NCBI RefSeq assembly: GCF_030068455.1
Contig: NZ_JAQOSQ010000001.1
Span: 1-64,000 of the forward strand
DNA from: Roseofilum casamattae BLCC-M143
Lineage (GTDB): Bacteria > Cyanobacteriota > Cyanobacteriia > Cyanobacteriales > Desertifilaceae
Direction of reading: 5' to 3'
Length of the DNA stretch: 64,000 nt
Shown here one piece after another: positions 37,755-47,292 of the stretch. The number at the start of each line of letters is the position of its first letter. The stretch's first letter is position 1. The position numbers were made by a program, and so were the translations under genes. The notes below the pieces were generated by a model, which was not told where the DNA came from, did no database searches, and worked only from the letters and a program-made list of their open reading frames with translations.

Positions 37755-39500
37755 ATGCTAATTTCCTTGAAAATCGAGAACTTTGCCCTAATCGATCGCT
37801 TGGATCTAGAGTTCAGTCCCGGATTAACCGTCTTTACCGGGGAAACTGGAGCCGGAAAATCGATTATCCTCGATGCTCTCGATGCAGTGTTGGGCGGTAA
37901 GTTAACCAGCAAAGCCATTCGCTCCGGGCAACATCGAGGACTGATTGAAGCGATTTTTACTCTAACTCCTTTAACGGCTCAATGGTTGCGAGAACAAGAT
38001 ATTGAGCCGATGGATAATCATACCCTTGTTTGCAGTCGGGAACTGAAGCTGTCCCCAGGAGCTTATCGATCGTGGTCTCGTCTGAATGGCATCATCGTCA
38101 GAAACGATCGCATGAAGACGTTGCGTCAATTGCTGGTGAGCATTACCGCTCAAGGACAAACCGTGCAACTGGGAGATCCCCAGCGCCAGCGAGAATGGTT
38201 AGATCTCTATGGAGAGGAAAGTTTACTGGTTCTGCGCGATGGCGTAGCAGAGGCTTATGGAACGGCGCGAGACCTGCGATCGCAACTCGATCGCCAGCGC
38301 AATGACGAACAGTATCGCTTGCAACGCATCGATATTTTACAATATCAACTCTCTGAGTTTGCCCAAGTCCAGCCAACAAGCGCTGGGGAACTGAAAGACT
38401 TGGAGCAAGAAAGCGATCGCCTCTCCCACAGCGTAGAATTGCACGAAAAAAGCTATCAAATCTACCAAGCTCTGTATCAAGGAGAACGCTCTCTCGCCGC
38501 CGCAGACTTACTCGGACAAGCCAAAACTCTGATTGAAGACATTTTGCCCTACGACACTACCTTACAGCCCATTTTGGAGCTAGTGAACGAAGCCTTAGTG
38601 CGAGTAGACGAAGCCGGACGGCAAATTAATGCTTACAGCGATAGCGTGGAAACCGATCCGGAACGTCTAGAGGAGATCGCCATCCGCATGGGCGAACTCA
38701 AGCAACTGTGCCGCAAATACGGGCCATCTCTGGAAGATGCGATCGCCTACTGGCAAACCATCCAAGCCGAACTCGATCGCTTCACGGCCACAGGAGAGTC
38801 TATCGAACAATTGGAAAGAGATTACGATCGCGCCATAACTGAATTAAAACTCTTATGCGATCGCCTCCATCAGCAACGCCAGAAAGCATCCCTGCGACTG
38901 GAAGGACGCTTAGTCGAAGAACTCAAACCCCTGGCCATGGATAAAGTAAAGTTCAAGGTTGCCTTAACTCCCACAGAGATTTCTGCCACCGGAAGCGATC
39001 GCATCACCTTTGGCATCAGTCCTAACCCCGGAGAACCCATAGCTCCCCTAGCTAAAACTGCCTCTGGCGGAGAAATGAGCCGCTTTCTATTGGCTATAAC
39101 CGCTTGTTTCTCGCAAATTAACCCCGTTAATACCTTAGTCTTCGACGAAATAGATGCCGGGGTCTCCGGACGAGTTGCTGAGGCGATCGCCGATAAACTC
39201 CATCTCCTCTCCCAACATAACCAAATCCTCTGCGTCACGCACCAACCCCTAATAGCAGCTCTTGCCGACCGGCACTTGCACGTGCGCAAAGAGACTATTG
39301 CTCAAGAGCAGAACGACAACGGAAAACTATCTCAACGCACGGTCGTTCGGGTCACCCCCCTCGATCGCCAACAGCGCAGTGAAGAACTGGCCCAACTCGC
39401 TGGAGGCAACAGCGCTGCCGACGCACTCTCCTTTGCGCGATCGCTCCTGCAACAAGCCGATAGCAAACGCCAAAAAACGTCCTCAACCGAACTCAGTTAA
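37755..39500 (+). CDS. recN: DNA repair protein RecN
   Basis: SMC-like ATPase for double-strand break repair. About 581 residues. Walker A is FTGETGAGKSIILDAL (about 32-47). A central coiled coil follows, then the signature ASGGEMSRFLLAI (about 444) and Walker B TLVFDEIDAGVSG (about 467). The N-terminus MLISLKIENFALID is standard, so the ATG at 37755 is used rather than the upstream 37728 codon. Normal length for RecN. Confidence 0.95.
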   Translation: MLISLKIENFALIDRLDLEFSPGLTVFTGETGAGKSIILDALDAVLGGKLTSKAIRSGQHRGLIEAIFTLTPLTAQWLREQDIEPMDNHTLVCSRELKLSPGAYRSWSRLNGIIVRNDRMKTLRQLLVSITAQGQTVQLGDPQRQREWLDLYGEESLLVLRDGVAEAYGTARDLRSQLDRQRNDEQYRLQRIDILQYQLSEFAQVQPTSAGELKDLEQESDRLSHSVELHEKSYQIYQALYQGERSLAAADLLGQAKTLIEDILPYDTTLQPILELVNEALVRVDEAGRQINAYSDSVETDPERLEEIAIRMGELKQLCRKYGPSLEDAIAYWQTIQAELDRFTATGESIEQLERDYDRAITELKLLCDRLHQQRQKASLRLEGRLVEELKPLAMDKVKFKVALTPTEISATGSDRITFGISPNPGEPIAPLAKTASGGEMSRFLLAITACFSQINPVNTLVFDEIDAGVSGRVAEAIADKLHLLSQHNQILCVTHQPLIAALADRHLHVRKETIAQEQNDNGKLSQRTVVRVTPLDRQQRSEELAQLAGGNSAADALSFARSLLQQADSKRQKTSSTELS

Positions 39501-39756
39501 GCGATCGTTGTGGCTACACTAGGAAAACTTGGCTCTATTCGGGCCAATGCCGCTCGATCCGGAAAGAAATAGCTGGAAATGGCAATGACGATTAGAATGA
39601 GACTATCCTAGACTCTTGAATCTTCTCAATTCCTCCTTTAAGATGCACGTAACCGATTTACCAACCTTCTTACCTCTGTTTATCGATTAGCCCTCAAGAC
39701 CATTTAGTTTCATAAACCAAGCCTGAACTCTGAATAACTCTATATCGGTGACATCT

Positions 39757-42700
39757 ATGGCGACTTCTTCTTCAAATTCACCTATTGTGGACACGACAGC
39801 AACAACCATTGATATTGACGCTAACCCCTCTCAAACCGTATCGGCCGCGGTCGTCGATGCTGCCACCGTCATCGATGTAGAAACCACTCCCGCAGAACCC
39901 TCACCGTCCCCTTCCTCGGGTGGTGTAACCGGCGGATTAGTAACCACTGGAGGGGGTGGAGATTTTTCCAGCTTCCTCGCGCCCCTGAAGAAGGATACCT
40001 TCAAGCAGGTGGTAACGGATGTTGAAGATAAACTGAAGATCGTTAATCAAACCCTCTCCATGCTCGACAACCTCTTGGATAACCAAGGGTTTGATGCCAT
40101 CTTAGATGAAATGTTGCAATCGATTACCCTGAAAACAGGGGAATTGCTCAATGCCGATCGCACCAGTATCTTCTTATTTGATGAAGAAAAAAACGAACTA
40201 TTTACCATAGTTGCCAAAGATGAAAATGGTAATGCACTAGAAATAAGGATTCCCGCAGATAAAGGGATTGCTGGAGAAGTCGCCACCTTCAGAAAAGTGG
40301 TGAATATCCCCTATGACTTCTATGACGATCCGCGATCGACGACAGCGCAAAAGTTTGATAAGAAAAATGGCTATCGTACCTACACCATGATAGCTATGCC
40401 CCTAGAAAATGAGGAAACTGGGGAACTCGTAGCCGTAGTACAATTAATTAATAAACTCAAACTCGAAGCCGATCGCGAAGCAGACTTAAATGACAAAATT
40501 AATTTAGAGGGCTTTACCGAAGACGACGAGCAAGTCTTTCGAGAATTTGCTCCCTCAATTCGCTTAATTCTGCAATCTTCAAAATCATTCTATGCCGCAA
40601 CGCAACGGCAACGAGCGGCATCGGCATTAATGAATGCCGTTAATTCTCTCAGTAAGAGCAGCTTAGATTTAGAAGATACCTTGAAAAAGGTGATGGATCA
40701 GGCAAAGGAATTAATGAATGCCGACCGTTCGACCTTGTGGCTGCTCGATGAAGACAAAGGAGAATTGTGGACGAAGATTCCCATTGCCGGTAACTTAACC
40801 GAAATCAGAATTCCGCGCAGTGCCGGATTTGCCGGAATGGTCGCTGAATCTGGAGAACCTCTACTCATTCCCTTCGACTTATACCAAGATCCGCGATCGG
40901 AAACCTCGAAAAAAACCGACCAAAAAACCGGGTATCGTACCTGCAGTATGCTCTGTATGCCGGTCTTTAATGCCGACGACCAACTCATTGGCGTTACCCA
41001 ATTAATAAATAAGAAAAAACAAGGGGAATATCCCGCCTACAACCCAGAAGATTGGCCCAACGCTCCAGAGCAATGGAAATCCAGCTTTAACCGCAACGAT
41101 CTGGAATTCATGCGCGCCTTCAACATCCAAGCAGGAGTGGCGTTGCAAAATGCCAAACTCTTCGACCAAGTTAAACAGCAGAAACAAATGCAGGAAGATA
41201 TCCTGCGCAGCTTAACCAATGGCGTGATTTCCACGAATAAAATCGGTACGATTATTGCCGCGAATGAATGTGCGAAAGGACTGCTGGGACTCGAAGAAAC
41301 AGCAACGATAGAAGGAAAATCATTGCGACCGTTCATTAGGATCAAAGAAGGAGACTTCAATAAGTGGTTTGAGGCCGCGCTAGCTCCCAAGGAAGCCAAA
41401 GATCGAAAACAATACTATCCCGATCAAACCTTAGTCCTTTCGGGAGAAGATGGTGAAGATATCGAGCAAAGCGTCAACTTATCGATTAATTCTATGAATG
41501 ATGCGATCGATCCGACTAAGATCAGCGGTGCTTTAGTCGTCATGGAAGACATTAGCGATGAAAAACAAGTCAAGAGCTTAATGTATCGTTACATGACTCC
41601 AGAGGTTGCCGAGTCGTTGCTCGAGAGTGGCGATACCGGTCTGGGAGGCAAACGGAAAGAAGTCAGCGTTCTCTTTAGCGATATCCGCAGCTACACCACC
41701 CTCACCGAAAAATTGCAAGCCGAAGAAGTGGTGGCCATGCTCAACAGCTACTTCGAGGAAATGGTCGATTCCGTTTTCCGCTATGGCGGCACTCTCGACA
41801 AGTACATCGGAGACGCTCTCATGGCCGTCTTTGGTTCGCCAGCCCCTCTGGAAGACCATGCCTGGTGCGCCATGCAAACCGCTGTCGAAATGCGCTATCG
41901 CCTGGAGGAATATAACAGCAACCGCCGGGAACAAGGACTGATGGAAATCAGCATCGGGATTGGGATTCACTCCGATACAGTAGTTAGCGGTAATATTGGC
42001 TCCTCGAAACGGATGGAGTTAACCTCCATTGGCGACGGGGTAAACTTGGCCTCTCGTCTGGAGGGAACCAGCAAGCAATACGGCACCGATATTGTCATTA
42101 GTGAGAAAACTTATATCAACTACAAAGATAAGGTTTACGTTCGAGAGCTTGACAATATCACGGTTAAAGGGAAGAGCAAGCCCGTGACCATCTATGAGTT
42201 ATTGGGAATTAAAGAGGGATGCTCGGAAGTTGGCCGACCCTTAACTGAGAAGCAAGCGGCGATTAAAACTCACTACGAGAATGGGCGCAGCTACTATCTG
42301 CAACCGGCGAAAGACAAATTAGCTTATGGGGAAATTCTCCAAGTATTAGAAGCGTTGGAGGAACTATCGGCAAGCGAGCTGAAAAAGCTCTCCTACGATG
42401 AAACGAAAGAAATTGCGAACATGCTCGGACAACTCAGTCGAGAAGAGTTAATTGAGATTCTCGGAGAGGCACCGTTGAAGCGGATGCTCGATGTTGAGGA
42501 TCTCAGCCGGAAAAACGTGACCGATAGTTATTGGCAGTCTACCTTGCCCGAAAAAGTCAGCGAATTGACTCCTCGGCAGACCAAGAAAATGCTGCAAGCT
42601 AAATTGAAGCAATTTACGGGCGTGCCGGAAGCCCAAGAAATGTTAGTGGAGGAGGCTCAAGAGATGAGTGCTGCCCAGTTGCGCAAGTTTATTGACTTAG

Positions 42701-42885
42701 CCCGACAACCCTTTGAAGAGAAGGCAAAAATCTCATTCAAACAGGCCCAAACGGAGTTTGAACAAGTGCTGAAGGTCGATCCGAGTAATAAGGCAGCGAA
42801 ATTGCACTTGCAACGGTGTATGCTCTATGAAGATAATCCCCCGAATGAAACTTGGGATGGTGTTTGGAAGCTAACCGAAAAATAA
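39757..42885 (+). CDS. cyaB: CyaB-type adenylate cyclase (GAF-GAF-PAS-cyclase)
   Basis: 1042 residues. A Thr- and Pro-rich N-terminus is followed by two GAF domains (about 75-275 and 285-465), a PAS domain (about 475-600), a class III cyclase domain (about 620-800) and a helical, TPR-like C-terminus. Metal-binding residues are Asp642 (FSDIRS) and Asp686 (IGDALMAVF); the substrate-defining region is KRMELTSIGD. The GAFs carry NKL...FTEDDE and NKK...FNRNDLEF, the NKFDE-type motif of cyclic-nucleotide-binding GAFs. This is the layout of Anabaena CyaB1, which is activated by its own product cAMP. cAMP affects motility in cyanobacteria, a possible link to the pil cluster. Confidence 0.93.
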   Translation: MATSSSNSPIVDTTATTIDIDANPSQTVSAAVVDAATVIDVETTPAEPSPSPSSGGVTGGLVTTGGGGDFSSFLAPLKKDTFKQVVTDVEDKLKIVNQTLSMLDNLLDNQGFDAILDEMLQSITLKTGELLNADRTSIFLFDEEKNELFTIVAKDENGNALEIRIPADKGIAGEVATFRKVVNIPYDFYDDPRSTTAQKFDKKNGYRTYTMIAMPLENEETGELVAVVQLINKLKLEADREADLNDKINLEGFTEDDEQVFREFAPSIRLILQSSKSFYAATQRQRAASALMNAVNSLSKSSLDLEDTLKKVMDQAKELMNADRSTLWLLDEDKGELWTKIPIAGNLTEIRIPRSAGFAGMVAESGEPLLIPFDLYQDPRSETSKKTDQKTGYRTCSMLCMPVFNADDQLIGVTQLINKKKQGEYPAYNPEDWPNAPEQWKSSFNRNDLEFMRAFNIQAGVALQNAKLFDQVKQQKQMQEDILRSLTNGVISTNKIGTIIAANECAKGLLGLEETATIEGKSLRPFIRIKEGDFNKWFEAALAPKEAKDRKQYYPDQTLVLSGEDGEDIEQSVNLSINSMNDAIDPTKISGALVVMEDISDEKQVKSLMYRYMTPEVAESLLESGDTGLGGKRKEVSVLFSDIRSYTTLTEKLQAEEVVAMLNSYFEEMVDSVFRYGGTLDKYIGDALMAVFGSPAPLEDHAWCAMQTAVEMRYRLEEYNSNRREQGLMEISIGIGIHSDTVVSGNIGSSKRMELTSIGDGVNLASRLEGTSKQYGTDIVISEKTYINYKDKVYVRELDNITVKGKSKPVTIYELLGIKEGCSEVGRPLTEKQAAIKTHYENGRSYYLQPAKDKLAYGEILQVLEALEELSASELKKLSYDETKEIANMLGQLSREELIEILGEAPLKRMLDVEDLSRKNVTDSYWQSTLPEKVSELTPRQTKKMLQAKLKQFTGVPEAQEMLVEEAQEMSAAQLRKFIDLARQPFEEKAKISFKQAQTEFEQVLKVDPSNKAAKLHLQRCMLYEDNPPNETWDGVWKLTEK

Positions 42886-43068
42886 ATGGGATAGACGAAT
42901 TGGAGTGGGTTGACCGCGATCGCAATTCTGGTTTAAATTAGGAATATTGCGTAGCTGAGGAACTGGGATCGTCTGGCGAGTTTATCTCCCGAGATCGACG
43001 CCACCCACTAAAGCCTCACTTCATTAATTGAGACTAATTCAAGATTTACTTAATGGCTAATCGGGTTT

Positions 43069-43686
43069 ATGAACGATGTAAATTGGCAGTCTGAATACAA
43101 AGAATGGGTGGGTGATGTCCGGGGGTTTTTGCTCAAAGTAGCCCAAGCTTATCTATCCGATAGTCCAAGACTACCAGAAAATCTCTACCAAGAAAGTCTA
43201 TCTCTACGTCAAACGGCCCAAGAAGTTAGCAACCGTTATCAGGGGGCATTGGACAACGGTTATACTGACGATCCTGACTGGTTGTGGCTCAATCGGGTAA
43301 TGAAATTTTTGCGCGAGCTATCGGGAATTGGATTATCCGATCGCCCGATTATGCAAAAAGATTTGCTGGAGAAGTCTCACGAGGCCAGCAATCTGGCGAA
43401 AGAGGCCAAGCGGATTGAAGAGCGATCTTATTCCACTGGGCGATCGCCGTCAGCGTCCTCTGCTGCCAGTCCAATAACCGTGCAACTGGAGGAGCCGACT
43501 TTTGAGGGAAAGTCTTTTGACGATAAGCCAGTGACGACCCCAGGAGGGGTCAATCAAAGTATTGACGATCTGCAAAAAAAAATTAAGATTCAATGGGCTA
43601 ATAGTGGCAACCCTAATTCCGCAGAGTGGCAACAATTAATCGTGCTTCTGGATATCGCCAAGCGGTTATACCAGGGATTGGTCTAA
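43069..43686 (+). CDS. Hypothetical soluble protein
   Basis: 205 residues, mostly helical N-terminal part (EYKEWVGDVRGFLLKVAQAY) with a Ser/Ala-rich linker at about 125-145 and a C-terminal helical segment (ADIQWANSGN-like region near 178, then LIVLLDIAKRLYQ). No domain recognised. It follows cyaB by 183 bases and precedes the ABA4-like gene by 65 bases on the same strand. Confidence 0.6.
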   Translation: MNDVNWQSEYKEWVGDVRGFLLKVAQAYLSDSPRLPENLYQESLSLRQTAQEVSNRYQGALDNGYTDDPDWLWLNRVMKFLRELSGIGLSDRPIMQKDLLEKSHEASNLAKEAKRIEERSYSTGRSPSASSAASPITVQLEEPTFEGKSFDDKPVTTPGGVNQSIDDLQKKIKIQWANSGNPNSAEWQQLIVLLDIAKRLYQGLV

Positions 43687-43751
43687 ATAACCAATGATTC
43701 GTCGTTCCAGTTATAATAACCGAGGCACTCTGGAAAAATAAAATATCAACA

Positions 43752-44204
43752 ATGCTCGACTGGTTATTTAATGGTGCAAATGTCTTTGTCCTTCCCTTTT
43801 GGACATTAATGATTTTAGTGCCGAACTGGCAAGGAACGCGGTGGATAATGAAGTCATTTCTTCCATTCGTGGCACTCGTAGCGATTTATGGTTACTTGCT
43901 AGCGGGCACAATTGATGGAGAATCGGCTGCCGCACTCGCTAACCCTCAGTTAGCTGACTTAGCTCGTTTATTTGCCAATCCGCAAGCAACAGCAACGGGC
44001 TGGGTACATTTCTTGGTTATGGATCTGTTTGTCGGTCGTTGGATCTATTGGGAAGGCCAGCGCACGGGAATCTGGACAACCCATTCCCTCACTCTGTGTT
44101 TGTTTGCCGGACCGATAGGGCTGCTTTGCCACATCATTACTCAAGGATTAGGCGATCGCTTTTTCTCTAGTCCTCCAGAAGGCGCGACCCCCGAAGCGAG
44201 TTAA
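43752..44204 (+). CDS. ABA4-like (DUF4281) membrane protein
   Basis: 150 residues with four probable membrane helices. FVLPFWTLMILVPNW, GWVHFLVMDLFVGRWIYWEG and LCLFAGPIGLLCHI are typical of the ABA4-like family. Plant ABA4 is needed for neoxanthin formation; the cyanobacterial role is not established. Normal length. Confidence 0.85.
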   Translation: MLDWLFNGANVFVLPFWTLMILVPNWQGTRWIMKSFLPFVALVAIYGYLLAGTIDGESAAALANPQLADLARLFANPQATATGWVHFLVMDLFVGRWIYWEGQRTGIWTTHSLTLCLFAGPIGLLCHIITQGLGDRFFSSPPEGATPEAS

Positions 44205-44329
44205 TCTCCCGCTACGGTTGAGATTGTTTTTAATAAACAACTAGCACAACAGTTTTGTGAGTAAAATAAAAAGGAGGGTTATCCCCTTCAGTTAGTTTAA
44301 TATGCCTTAAAATAATAGCCTCTTTTTGT

Positions 44330-44515
44330 ATGGAATCAGATAGCGAGTGTGGAACTCCAACCGAAATCCCGAAACCGAGGATAGCTGATATGGTGGGAAC
44401 AGTCATTGCTTTCTTAACCTTGACATTACCTCTATGGGCGATCGCCTACTATTCTTCTGGAGAAATCGACATCATACCGGGGACGAACTATCCTATTCGT
44501 CAAGTTAGGGAATAA
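44330..44515 (+). CDS. Small single-pass membrane protein
   Basis: 61 residues. Soluble N-terminus with IPKPRIADMVGTVIAFLTLTLP leading into one membrane helix, then a short tail. I recall similar short proteins across cyanobacteria; function unknown. Confidence 0.65.
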   Translation: MESDSECGTPTEIPKPRIADMVGTVIAFLTLTLPLWAIAYYSSGEIDIIPGTNYPIRQVRE

Positions 44516-44677
44516 TGCACGGGCGCTAGCTGTGTCGGGAATAGATTGGAGTTCTTCGGTTAGTGCGAAGATTTCTGCCAATATAGAGTTGGGATTGACG
44601 ACCATCTTCCCCTAAAATTTGAGTGGGGGAAATCAGACAACGTTTTGATTCCCGATAATGCCGTTTGGAGAATTACA

Positions 44678-45196
44678 TTGGATTTATTACGGATTCCCGC
44701 TCAACCCAAACCCGGACTGTTAAATGTATTGATCGAGATCGCAGCCGGAAGTAAGAATAAATACGAATACGATAAGGATTTGCAAGCCTTTGCCCTAGAC
44801 CGAGTCTTGTATTCTTCCGTCCACTATCCTTACGATTACGGATTTATTCCCAATACCTTAGGCGACGATGGCGATCCCCTGGATGGGATGGTCATGATGG
44901 ATGAGCCAACTTTTCCGGGATGCATCATTGCGGCACGGCCGATCGGAATTCTGGAAATGATCGATGGCGGCGATCGCGATGAAAAAATTCTCTGCGTTCC
45001 CCACAGCGACCCCCGATATGCTCATGTACAATCTATTCAAGATGTAGCTCCCCATAAACTCGATGAGATTGCGGAATTCTTCCGAACTTACAAAAATATG
45101 GAGAACAAGAAGACAGAGATCTTGGGCTGGGAAGATATCGATAAGGTTATGCCTTTAGTGGAAAAAGGCATTCAAGCCGGGAGTAAAGTCGAGTAA
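44678..45196 (+). CDS. ppa: Inorganic pyrophosphatase (TTG start)
   Basis: Hydrolyses pyrophosphate. 172 residues when started at the TTG 44678, where GGAG lies seven bases upstream and the sequence [13 protein letters not shown] aligns with the usual family N-terminus. The frame is open to 44645 but that extension is not conserved. Active-site motifs are [20 protein letters not shown] and [10 protein letters not shown], with [13 protein letters not shown]. Length is normal. Confidence 0.93.
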   Translation: MDLLRIPAQPKPGLLNVLIEIAAGSKNKYEYDKDLQAFALDRVLYSSVHYPYDYGFIPNTLGDDGDPLDGMVMMDEPTFPGCIIAARPIGILEMIDGGDRDEKILCVPHSDPRYAHVQSIQDVAPHKLDEIAEFFRTYKNMENKKTEILGWEDIDKVMPLVEKGIQAGSKVE

Positions 45197-45241
45197 AGCC
45201 GTGTCTTGATTCGCCCAGAATCCCTGAGGATGTAATGACTT

Positions 45242-45274
45242 GGCTTAATCGCAACAATCAGTTGCAATTAAGCC
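45242..45274 (+). terminator. Stem-loop after ppa
   Basis: GGCTTAATCGCAAC pairs with GTTGCAATTAAGCC with one mismatch, loop AATCA, 45 bases past the stop. The downstream T content is weak, so it may be a Rho-assisted terminator or an RNA 3' end. Confidence 0.5.
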
Positions 45275-45289
45275 GATTTAAGAAACAGA

Positions 45290-45440
45290 CAAAGATAGGG
45301 TAGGATAAACCCAGTCAGGTGCAAATCCAGTAAAAGCACATCTGTGAGATAGATGGCTATGGAAATAGCCAAATTAGGAAACGTTGATTGGGAAAATTCC
45401 CCAGTCTAGGGTGCAGGAGGTCGCGATCGCAGACCATTCT
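45290..45440 (+). ncRNA. Possible structured RNA, weakly like a cobalamin riboswitch
   Basis: The stretch contains GGTGCAAATCC and, about 14 bases on, CTGTGAG, both matching the core of cobalamin riboswitches. Local stems include GGCTAT/ATAGCC with a GGAA loop (45355-45370) and GATTGGG/CCCCAGTC (45385-45406). The third expected conserved box near the 3' end is not convincing. The 510-base gap to the next gene lacks a better explanation. No cobalamin gene lies downstream. An unrelated structured RNA is equally possible. Confidence 0.35.
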
Positions 45441-45706
45441 CGTTCTGTAGTATTGAGAAAAATCTCTCAGATTATCGGCGATCGATTGAAGGCACAGCAG
45501 GACATCTGAATCGGATCGAGTTAATATGATCGCACAGACCCTCTTACAATCGATCTGTTTGGTTGTTTATCCTCGCGATACTCACCCGGAAATCTCAGAT
45601 GTAGTGGTTAGACTGGGCACACGACTTATCATGTATAAGGCTATCGCTAGTCCGGTCGTTTTTCCAACTCAATACTCAGCTAAACCCAGGCTCAATTTAG
45701 CGAAAG

Positions 45707-46603
45707 ATGTCCCAATCCGATCCCTCAGTCCCTGTTGTCCAATCCTCTTCCAGTCAGGATAATTTGGAATCCTCGGTTCCAAAGCCATTAACCCTGAAAT
45801 TCTGGGGCACTCGAGGAGAGATACCTACTCCAGGTCAGCAGACCCTCCGATATGGGGGGAATACATCCTGCCTAACCTTAGAAACTGCGGAAAACCTACT
45901 GATTTTTGATGTGGGTACTGGAGTTCGAGTGCTGGGAAAATATCTACTAAGTCGGATGCCAGTAGAAGCCCACGTGTTCTTGTCTCACTGCCATTGGGAT
46001 CGGATTCAAGGTTTTCCATTTTTCGTCCCTGCATTTATTCCGATCAACCGATTTCACGTGTACGGCACTGCTGCTACAAACGGAGATTCGATGAAACAAC
46101 GGCTAAGCGAACAAATGCAACCCCCCAATTTTCCCGTCCCCATCGAGATTATGGGAGCCGATCTCAAGTTTCATCATCTCGATCCGGGAGAAGCCTTAAA
46201 ATTAGAGGACATGGAGATTGAGACTTGCTGTTTGAATTTAGTCGATCGAACGTTGGGCTATCGCGTTAAGTACAACAATCGCATTGTGGTCTACGCCACC
46301 AATATTCCCGCTAAGGTGGGACATATCGACGCCGAGTTGATGGCCCTAGTCGAAAATGCGGACGTGCTCATTTACGATACTCACAGCTTGGGAATCGATG
46401 ACCCAGAAGAAAAGGCATCATCCGACGATTGGAACTGGAAAAGCGGCATTGAAATTGCCAAGAAAGCTGGGGTGAAGCAACTAGTGATGTTCCATCACCA
46501 TCCCCACTATAATGATGACTCTCTCGATCGCATCGAGCGGCAGATGCAAGCGGTATTTCCGAATGGCAAACTAGCCCGCGAAGGCATGGAAATTGTAGTC
46601 TAG
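45707..46603 (+). CDS. Metallo-beta-lactamase-fold protein with altered metal motif
   Basis: 298 residues. An acidic N-terminal tail of about 25 residues precedes FWGTRGEIPTPG, typical of the PhnP/RNase Z-like MBL group. The metal motif reads SHCHWDRIQG (about 92-101), where the final His of HxHxDH is Arg. IYDTHSLGID and MFHHHPHYNDD supply further His and Asp. Loss of one ligand suggests a mononuclear or inactive centre. I recall the same substitution in cyanobacterial relatives, so it is probably family-specific. Confidence 0.85.
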   Translation: MSQSDPSVPVVQSSSSQDNLESSVPKPLTLKFWGTRGEIPTPGQQTLRYGGNTSCLTLETAENLLIFDVGTGVRVLGKYLLSRMPVEAHVFLSHCHWDRIQGFPFFVPAFIPINRFHVYGTAATNGDSMKQRLSEQMQPPNFPVPIEIMGADLKFHHLDPGEALKLEDMEIETCCLNLVDRTLGYRVKYNNRIVVYATNIPAKVGHIDAELMALVENADVLIYDTHSLGIDDPEEKASSDDWNWKSGIEIAKKAGVKQLVMFHHHPHYNDDSLDRIERQMQAVFPNGKLAREGMEIVV

Positions 46604-46628
46604 AGAGGAAAAAGATGCTGGAGTTCTG

Positions 46629-47258
46629 ATGAGTATTGATTCTTTTCAAGTTGGCGATCGCGATTTAAGCGACGAGCAACTCTCTTATTATCTGCAAGCG
46701 CTGGAAGTTGCGGTGGATACGGAAACTATGGGATTGTTGCCCCTGCGAGACCGTCTCTGTTTAGTTCAATTATGCGACCCCGAAGGTAGGGCGATCGCCA
46801 TTCGCATTGCCAAAGGACAAACTGAAGCGCCGAACTTGAAGCGACTGATGGAAGAGCGATCGATCCCTAAAGTCTTTCACTTTGCTCGCTTCGATGTCGC
46901 TCAATTTCTCCACCATCTCGACACAATTGTTCAACCTATTTTTTGTACTAAAGTAGCAAGCAAGCTGGCTCGCACCTACACCAACCGCCACGGTCTGAAA
47001 GAACTCGTCCAAGAACTCGAACGGGTCGAGCTAGATAAAAGTGCCCAAAGTTCCGACTGGGGAAATGTAGGGGACTTATCAGAAACTCAACTCAACTATG
47101 CGACCAATGACGTTCGCTACCTCTTAAGCGTCAAGCAAAAGTTGGTTCATATGCTCCAAAGAGAAGAGAGATGGGAACTCGCTTGCCAATGCTTTACCTG
47201 TATTCCCGTCTTAGTGCAGCTCGACTTATTGCAATACAAAGACGTGCTCGAGCATTAA
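46629..47258 (+). CDS. RNase D-like 3'-5' exonuclease
   Basis: 209 residues with the DEDDy motifs: AVDTETMGL (residues 31-39), FHFARFDVAQ (about 79) and YATNDVRYLL (about 155). It lacks the HRDC domain of full RNase D, as is usual for cyanobacterial versions. Substrate presumably RNA. It starts 26 bases after the MBL gene, so an operon is likely. Confidence 0.92.
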   Translation: MSIDSFQVGDRDLSDEQLSYYLQALEVAVDTETMGLLPLRDRLCLVQLCDPEGRAIAIRIAKGQTEAPNLKRLMEERSIPKVFHFARFDVAQFLHHLDTIVQPIFCTKVASKLARTYTNRHGLKELVQELERVELDKSAQSSDWGNVGDLSETQLNYATNDVRYLLSVKQKLVHMLQREERWELACQCFTCIPVLVQLDLLQYKDVLEH

Positions 47259-47292
47259 AATACCCCAACTTCAGCTAGTACAAGTCATTGCG

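Noticed and set aside
45310-45340. GGTGCAAATCC as a tRNA T-arm
   Set aside because: No acceptor stem or anticodon arm at the required spacing.
45526-45762. 78-codon frame after the possible riboswitch
   Set aside because: It overlaps the start of the MBL gene in another frame and has no family-like sequence or ribosome site.
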